The notes below the pieces were generated by a model. The model made no database searches and was not told where the DNA came from. It saw only the letters and a program-made list of their open reading frames with translations. From positions 19,686,604 through 19,750,603 of the forward strand of contig NC_019871.2 in NCBI RefSeq assembly GCF_002234675.1: a DNA stretch of 64,000 nucleotides, read 5' to 3'. This stretch comes from Oryzias latipes (Eukaryota; Chordata; Actinopteri; Beloniformes; Adrianichthyidae). The position numbers were made by a program, and so were the translations under genes. Positions 57,145-64,000 of this stretch are shown here, piece after piece. Every line of letters begins with the position of its first letter. Within the stretch, counting starts at the first letter, position 1.

Positions 57145-60100
57145 TCACTGGGCCTCATCCTCCACGTCCTGCAGCGCCTCTTTGTTCTGCTCCTCACCTG
57201 ACGGACAAGAACATTTGACGTGAAGGGCGTCGCCCTGCACTGACGGAAGCCACGCCCCACTTCAAACGGGGGGGGGGGGGTCTCTTAACATGACCAAGTT
57301 AGCTTTAGCATAAAAATATTACCAACACATACTGAAATGATGCAAAAACACAGATACTTCTATGGGACAATGCATTTAGATCAACTTTAAACTGCAATGC
57401 AGCCTCATAATCATGGCCATTTTATATTAAAAACAGGTTTGAGTTTAGAAAAAGTTAAAAGCATGAATCAGCTTAAAGAGCAATCTGAGGTTTGCCTCAA
57501 ACGTCTCAGAAGAGCTGGCAGAGGAGAACATGTGTTCAGCCTGGAGGAAGATGGGAGCAGAAAGTGAAGCTTCACAGCAAACCCAGCTCGACTTCAGACC
57601 ATCACCACACCCATCAGTTCAAATGTTTCTGTAACCATCCATGCCGGATTCTCTAAACTCATCTTAAGCATTGACCGTCCAAAAAAAATAACAGCCAAAA
57701 CCAACAACGAAGCATCGCCTTTCAAACAGTGATGCCAATAAGCGAAAGACGACAAACGTACACAAACATGGGAAGCAGGGGAAGATGGGAAACCCACAAG
57801 TAGGAAGTCGGGAGATGCTGGTAAACAAGAGTCTGATTTTAAGGCAGATTCCTTAGCACCTCAATTCTCCTTCAATGCATAACTAAAATAGAGAGAAAAT
57901 TGCAAAGTATTCCACAGAATTTGTTTCAAGCTCCAACATGGATGAGATGCTCAGAAATGTGAGGCAGATCCTCCTGAAGGTCATCTCAAAGCAGAGGTTT
58001 GTCTGCAGGATACAGAGGTCTTTATCCTCAACAACAGTTTAAATATTGATCCAAAGACCTGAAAATGATCTGTTCCAAACAGCAGTAAAAACAAAATACT
58101 AGACGAGCAGCTGAATGTACAGCAAAGCCCTGAAGACTTTAATGAACACACACTTCCATCGCCTCCGTCACATTACACTTAACGGAGACTTCTGAGGAGA
58201 GCAGATTACCATCGAAAACTAAAGAATGCAGAGAGGTCAGATGTTCAGCAGCTTCCTTCCATCCATCACACACCAGATAAAAGGTGGAAAAGCTTTTCAA
58301 ACTGTTCTGCGCCAATCATCCATTCCTCTGCTCAAACCCAGATGAGTCTGTATTGAAGCGGGGCAAAGAAACATTTGGTTCTGGGCTTTTCCACATATCC
58401 ACTCTCAACCTGGAGCTGATCATCTGGACCCAGTGTGTCCATGTGACCAACAGTGGACCTTTGAGCTTTTCATGGTGAAATAACAAAACGCGTGGAGATG
58501 AGATCATTCCAGCGGAAGAAGAAACAGATGCTAAGGTTTACCAAGAACACATTTAGAGTTTGATTATTTGAAATCCTTTTTTTTCCATTTAAAAGAGATT
58601 CAGCATAATTGCATCATCTTCCATGTCAGTCAAAGCTCAGTGTCTGATCTGAAACAGACGCCTCCACATAACCTTTATTCTTTTTTAACTGTAGACTTTT
58701 GTCTTTTGCTCCAGGAAGGACAGGTTAATTCAGACGTCGTCATAAGACCATAAAGACGTGGAATCACAACTTGCCATCATCACGTAAATTTAGCAGCAAT
58801 ATCAGCGACTTAAATTGCTTAAAAACACCCAAACTGGTGTCACCATTTCAGGAGAGAAACGTTCAAACTCCAAACCAGCAGCTCAGAGATTTGAGGCTGT
58901 ACAGAAGCTCATCTAGCAGCACTGATGGACATTTGTTTACATTTCACAGCCCAGCATTTTGGATTCCTGATGGGAAAACGTCTTTTAAACCCAAGACAGT
59001 TCTCGAGTTTCTGCAGTGGAAACGCCAACATCTGATGATTCTAAAAGCAGTGTAATCAAACTGACCGGTCAGTGAGCCTTTTCGGATTTTTAACTCTAAA
59101 TGTATTAGAAACAGTAACAGATGCTGCAACGTCAGCTATCATCTTTCACAGTCTGTATAATAAATACATTTTACTATGGGGTTTGCTGTATCAATACAGG
59201 TAAACTGGTCAAAATATTGTTGGACATGAACACACCAGAGGAAAGTTTAGGATTACATTAACTGAAGCAAATGTGTGTGTGCTCGTGAAGCGAAAAGTTT
59301 TCTCTGCAGCGTGTGTAGTACCGTTTACAGCCTTATGTGGGCTCTGTTCAGTGCTGTTTGGGATTTTGCAATAACAATCAATTATGTGGGATAATAGGCA
59401 TTTTACAATAATCGTGTTGAAAATGGATCTGAAGTGGATCCACTGCGCCTTGATGCAGTGTCTGCCTGTAGGTGGCACCGCTTGGATTTCAGGGACCAGC
59501 TCCGGCCGATTGAAAGTTTTCTAATTGAAGCAGCACCGCTACGCGCTCACACTGCTGCACAGATGGAGTAAAATCGTGTTGAGCTAGACTACGTCTGTAA
59601 TCGTCCAAGCCTGAACTTTCCTGACAACAAAAGTTCTCGCTCTCCTTTAATCTGCCAGGAGATCACGTCCATCAACGTGTTGTTGGTCTGCATGCAGTGC
59701 TGCATGTGGCCCTTACCTTCTCCCTGCATATCTGAAGTCCATAATGTCAGGTTGTCACGTAACAACTGCATGATGAGTGTAGAGTCCTTGTAGCTGTCTT
59801 CACTCAGCGTGTCCAGCTCTGCGATGGCATCATCAAACGCAGCCTTTGCCAACCTGACAGAGCAAAATAGTTTCAAGGAATGATGCTGGTTCCATTCTGG
59901 CTTTCACAACACCAGGAGCATCTTCTGGAAACTGTACATTAACGTCATTGGTGTCAGCTCTGGTATGAAAGCATCTTTACATCCAATTATCTGCTTCCAT
60001 GACAACACACATGAACCACAGGTGCAGTGGCTTCCCATTGGAGCTGCTCTGCTGCAGCAGATCAGTGGGGGTGACAGTTACCTGCAGGCGCGGTCAGGTG

Positions 60101-62445
60101 AGTTGAGGATCTCATAGTAGAAGACTGAGAAGTTGAGGGCGAGGCCGAGGCGGATGGGGTGTGTGGGCGGCAGCTCCAGCATGGCCAGATCTGTGGCAGT
60201 TTTGTATGCCACCAAGCTGTTTTCTGCAGCCTCCTTCCTGTTGTTGCCGGTGGCGAACTCTGCCAGGTACCTGTGGTAATCCCCCTTCCTGGAGAAGACG
60301 GACGGGAACAAAGTTAATGGATGAAGGTCTGGGGCAAAAATGCAGCTTCATTTCTGCACTGCAGTCCTCTTCTGTTGTTCAACTAACAGAATTAAAAACA
60401 GACACAGGAACAAACACAGACCTCACAGGAACAGCGTAAACTGTGACAGACATAAACCAGGGATGCCAGCTCCAAACATCACTACTTAATGGGTTTTCCC
60501 CATTTATTATATCTAGATGTTATGTCATAACTTTTTTCTCCTTAGATCCACTGTCATGTGGTCACAGACTCTCCTGAAATCGTGTTTTGGATCAGATATT
60601 AAAGAATATTTGAATTGCGACATAAAAACTAGAAGCCATCTATGGCTTATCCCTTGAACGCAGTTTTAAAGCATGGAACTACAACATTACAGTGTTTCCA
60701 CCAAAGCAGTCAAATTCCAAGACATTTACAATCCAGAAGCTAATACTAGAATTTATAAATTAAACTAATTGTTAGGGCGGCGTTTAGAGAATCGATTTTT
60801 TTGATTACACTTTAAGAAAAATAAACATTAATTCATTGAATCTAGAATCAATTTTCTTTGGTTGATTCTTTTTTTCTTCAGGCAAAAAGCTGTTTTAACT
60901 CTATTTTATTTATTTTTTAAATCATAATTTTACTAAAAAGAAAATCAACTCTTTGATTTCTAATGAAAACTAATCAGAAACATGTGAATTAAATCAAACA
61001 GTGATACAAAATCTCAAAAGAATTTTACTAAGGAAACTACTGCTTTTAATTTTCAAACTCAGATAACATTTTTTTCATATAGTTTTTTTTTTCCTATTCT
61101 CATGAAACATCAGGAAAAGTAGCCTAAAATTAGTTTATTTCACTTCCAATCGCTTGAAATCTGATTTTTTTTTTACAAAACCAGAAGCGATATATGACTG
61201 AATAAATGCATCATTCCAAATGACAGCAAGTTCTCAGAGTTTGAAAAGCTGATCAAAGTCAACACTGGATCAAACCCCGAATTTCACTCTAAGAAAACCT
61301 AAGTTTTATTTTTGCATTTGTGTCTCTTTGTCTGTCTGGTTCCTCGTGAAAACCCTGGTGTGCGTGGCTACAAACACGACACGTCTAGCAGTGCACATGC
61401 AACTGTTCACATGACACAAACTACTGGAGACGATCAAACCAGCAAAGAGACTGAACCCCATCCACTGGTCTCCAAAGATCAACTAAATTAAAAAACGGGG
61501 CGATTTGTCATGAAGACCCTTAGAAAACTGAAAAATGCTTCCACATAAAAACGAAAAGTGGAAGGAAACTTTGGTTGTAGAGTGGCATAGGTGTTTTTCT
61601 TTGTGATGAGTGTAGTGATTAAGTTTAAAAGGCAGAAAATTCTTACATTTTGTTGTAGAAGACTTTGGACTCTCCCATGACGGCTGAAGGGAGGAGGTGC
61701 CTTTCCAGTGCATCCAAAATGTCTCCACAGATGGTTTTCAGCTCCTTCTCCACCTACATTAAAAACAAAAGCATTAACCATCCAGAATCTCTTTTCATGT
61801 GTGAAAAAAAAGCTTAAATGCCTTTTACACTCATTGCTGTTTAATAGCAAATGTGTGACATTTACTGTTGAATACAATACAGTCAGCAAGCACCGACACA
61901 CTTATATAAAAAACCTAAACATTCCTGTGGGTAAAACTGAAATGCTGAACAGAAACCATCAATGTGATGCAGAAATATCCATCTCCAAAGGAGGATATCC
62001 ATCTCTGCATGCCATCAAACTGCAGTCCAGCTGCATCTCCAATCTCAGACACAGAGAAGCCACTCCCAGACCAACAGCAGCTCTGGTTTCACTTCCTGAC
62101 AGCAACACAGTGGTTGGAGAACAGGACCACATGGCTAAGATGCAGCATTGTCCATCAATAACACTCACTCACTCACTCACTCACAACAGAACAAGTCTGA
62201 GGTGCTCTGAAACGAGTCGTCCCGATGCATTAATGTGAATGTTACCGTTTGTCTGTATTCCCGGATCATCTTCAGCTTGTCTTCCCCGCCCTTGCTCTCC
62301 TCCCTCTGCTCAATACTGCTGATTATCCTCCACGATGCTCTCCGAGCGCCGATCACATTCTTGTAGGCTACTGATAGTAGATTCCTCTCCTCCACTGTCA
62401 GCTCCACATCCATGCTCGCCACTTTCTTCATTGACACCACCATCT
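57145..62445 (-). CDS. ywhae: 14-3-3 epsilon, coding exons 2-6 (first exon outside window)
   Basis: Dimeric cytosolic adaptor that binds phosphoserine/threonine motifs. Exons in transcript order: 62246-62445, 61647-61753, 60082-60288, 59717-59853, 57145-57197. All are GT-AG and in frame, ending [11 protein letters not shown] and TGA. The segment starts at the codon before [12 protein letters not shown], so about 22 N-terminal residues lie upstream of 64000. Epsilon identity rests on [18 protein letters not shown], the [14 protein letters not shown] block and the C-terminus. Phosphate-binding Lys50, Arg57, Arg130 and Tyr131 are kept ([18 protein letters not shown]). It is unusually diverged: [10 protein letters not shown] for MVESMKKVAG, and exon 3 reads [20 protein letters not shown], where the family usually has an IPAANTG loop. 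This suggests the faster-evolving teleost duplicate (ywhae2) over ywhae1. No stop or frameshift was seen. Confidence 0.9.
62161..62185. repeat. CACT microsatellite
   Basis: Six CACT units in the ywhae intron, about 60 bp downstream of the exon 2 donor on the minus strand. Confidence 0.9.
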
Positions 62446-62589
62446 CTGTTGAGAAAAGCAGCAGTGCAGTGAAGAGAACCGACACCAACAGCTCCAACAC
62501 TGAGGAACGTTTCCCAAACAGTTAAAGACTCGCTCGGTAGAAAATTGGGTTCTTAAAATGTTCTTGGGGTCTTTTTCTCATGATGGAAG

Positions 62590-63085
62590 ACACTTAAGAA
62601 AAATGAGCTCAAAATTGCATTTCTGACCATTTTTTATTCAAATCATTGTCAATTAGGACCATAGGAAAAAATGCTGTTTGAAAAAGCTTGTAGGTGTGAC
62701 GTAGAAGCTGCTATGACAGGCCACATTCTCCCTGCTCCACTCCAATCTGATGCATCCACTTGCAGACAAATATATCCATTAATGTCTTCAATTTCCTCTT
62801 CCCAGCTGGCATCTGGTTAAAAACTGTACAGCTGCATAGCTTCAATATTCCTCGCCATTTCTGTTGCAGGGGTAATATTAGGATGGGGGTGTGAGGGGCT
62901 GTAAGCTAGCGGGAAAGCATATAAACGGATGAGGGGAAGGGAGGGCAGACTTACAGCTCAGAGACGAATTTCTATTGAACTCCTGCTGCTCAGCAGAATA
63001 TATGTCCAAGAAAACAACAGTTTTTTGATTTCTTAAAAACGGCATAATCATAATTAAAAGACCATTGGGGACTTTAAAGGGAAAC
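62590..63085 (-). repeat. Repeat family R1, longest copy (inverted)
   Basis: Read on the minus strand it gives CTTTAAAGTCCCCAATGG, TCTTTTAATTATGATTATGC, TGAGCAGCAGGAGTTCAATA, TAGCTTACAGCCCCTCACAC and a CAGCTGTACAGTTTTTAACCAGATGCC block. This is the same order as the copies at 12.1 and 30.3 kb. It lies in the ywhae intron before exon 2. Confidence 0.65.
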
Positions 63086-63539
63086 TCCGGTAAAATTCAG
63101 AGAGAACCAGTCTGCTGTTACAGAGAAAGGTCAGTTTTCTGGGTTCAGACACAGTCAGCATATTGTCATTTGTGGTTGGCAGCTCAAAAAGTGTATGAAA
63201 ACAGACTAAAAACTGCAGAAATAATAAGACATTTGTTCCTTTGGGAATGAGGGAGACCTTTAAAGTTCTTGCTCGGAAAGCAGGACAATGTTCTGTAACT
63301 TACGGCTCAAGCGCAACAGATATACGACTAACTCCAACAAGTCTGGCTCATTCCACCATAAATCTGTGCAAGTGCTCCCGTCCAAATCCCGTGAATGAGT
63401 CATGGTGCATTCACTGACCGTTACTGGGCAACGTCAGAGCGACGGCACAGACTCTAAAAACAGCCTCTGCAGGGCCTGTAATGGCATGACAGCGACGTTA
63501 AGTTAAAAAAAAAAAGGGGGGGGGGGGGCTTTTTCACCA

Positions 63540-63850
63540 ATCGATCCGTGCTATCTGCGCGCGGGGGAACACCCCACCGAAGAATGGACAGCTGCGCTCC
63601 CACTCACTGCTAAACACACACGCGCGTGAGCTCAAATCCAAATTCACCTAACACTGACCCACGTTTACGAACAACCACCTGTCGCCAAAACAGGCAGAAA
63701 CGTGCTAGTTTGCTGTTTTAAGGTGACATCGCGCGTGGGCCCTTTGGCTCCGCTGGAGCCACAGAAACGCGAGGCTGAGGCGGCACGGTGAGGGGAGGCA
63801 ACTCCTGACAGCTCACGCTTCACTAATCCGCCATTTTGTTGTAGCACCAC
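63540..63850 (-). promoter_or_regulatory. ywhae: CpG-rich segment with YY1 site, possible internal ywhae promoter
   Basis: This segment is CpG-rich (GCGCGCGGGGGAACACC, ACACGCGCGTGAGC, GACATCGCGCGTGGGC). At 63828-63838 the minus strand carries CAAAATGGCGG, the YY1 consensus found just downstream of many vertebrate start sites. No ywhae exon 1 sequence is present nearby. A transcript starting here would reach exon 2 and its first ATG, giving a form without the first 22 residues, like the short human isoform. Confidence 0.45.
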
Positions 63851-64000
63851 CGCTAACGTTAGCTAATATGAGTCACGTCCCTGCAGTTTCAGACCAACTG
63901 GCGTTCTTTCGAGCACTTCACATCAGTTTGAAACGATGACAATTCCTGCCACCAGACAACATCGTGTTATGTCAATACATAAGAAGTTGGCAAAAGCGGT

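Overview
The window is vertebrate nuclear DNA, almost certainly from a teleost fish. It shows split genes with GT-AG introns, a fish-type dispersed repeat load, CpG-rich patches and long microsatellites. A percomorph such as a ricefish (Oryzias) would fit the repeats, but I cannot prove the species. Every host gene I can support lies on the minus strand, so transcription runs from the right end to the left end.

Layout. At 1-1336 is the 5' part of an intronless coiled-coil gene that runs off the left edge. Its start is preceded by an array of TGATGTCA octamers (1509-1653). From 1.9 to 3.5 kb there is a LINE relic, a TTAA-flanked miniature transposon and AT-rich DNA. From about 3.5 to 51 kb lies one large gene, unconventional myosin Ic (myo1c). 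Its 31 shared coding exons (5160-22522) can be read base by base. They encode a motor, an IQ neck and a TH1/PH tail ending in PRLNSR. Three separate start exons all splice in phase 0 to the same exon 2. They lie at 23109, 28064 and 50962; the last two match the N-termini of mammalian Myo1c isoforms B and A. The large 5' introns hold most of the repeats, including a 4.0-kb 5'-truncated L1-type LINE with a 15-bp target duplication and an extremely G-rich 3'UTR. They also hold a short second copy of that LINE and two more copies of the TTAA transposon.

From 51 to 57 kb is intergenic DNA with a long inverted repeat and a compact CpG-rich, promoter-like patch at 54.85-55.11 kb. From about 56.1 to 62.4 kb are the last five coding exons of a 14-3-3 epsilon gene (ywhae-like). 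It keeps all phosphopeptide-binding residues but is more diverged than usual for this family. Its first exon, encoding about 22 residues, is not in the window. A CpG-rich segment with a YY1 site at 63.5-63.85 kb may be an internal promoter.

The pairing of a 14-3-3 epsilon gene with myo1c recalls human 17p13.3 (MYO1C, CRK, YWHAE). Here the two genes are in the opposite transcriptional order and no crk exon was found between them. Both proteins act in the cell interior: Myo1c is a membrane-bound actin motor with nuclear isoforms, and 14-3-3 epsilon is a phosphoserine-binding adaptor. No operon-like coupling is implied. I found no CRISPR array, rRNA or intact tRNA, and no convincing new biological system. 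The best leads are the conserved multi-promoter structure of myo1c, the extra first exon at 23.1 kb, and the G-rich LINE 3'UTR.
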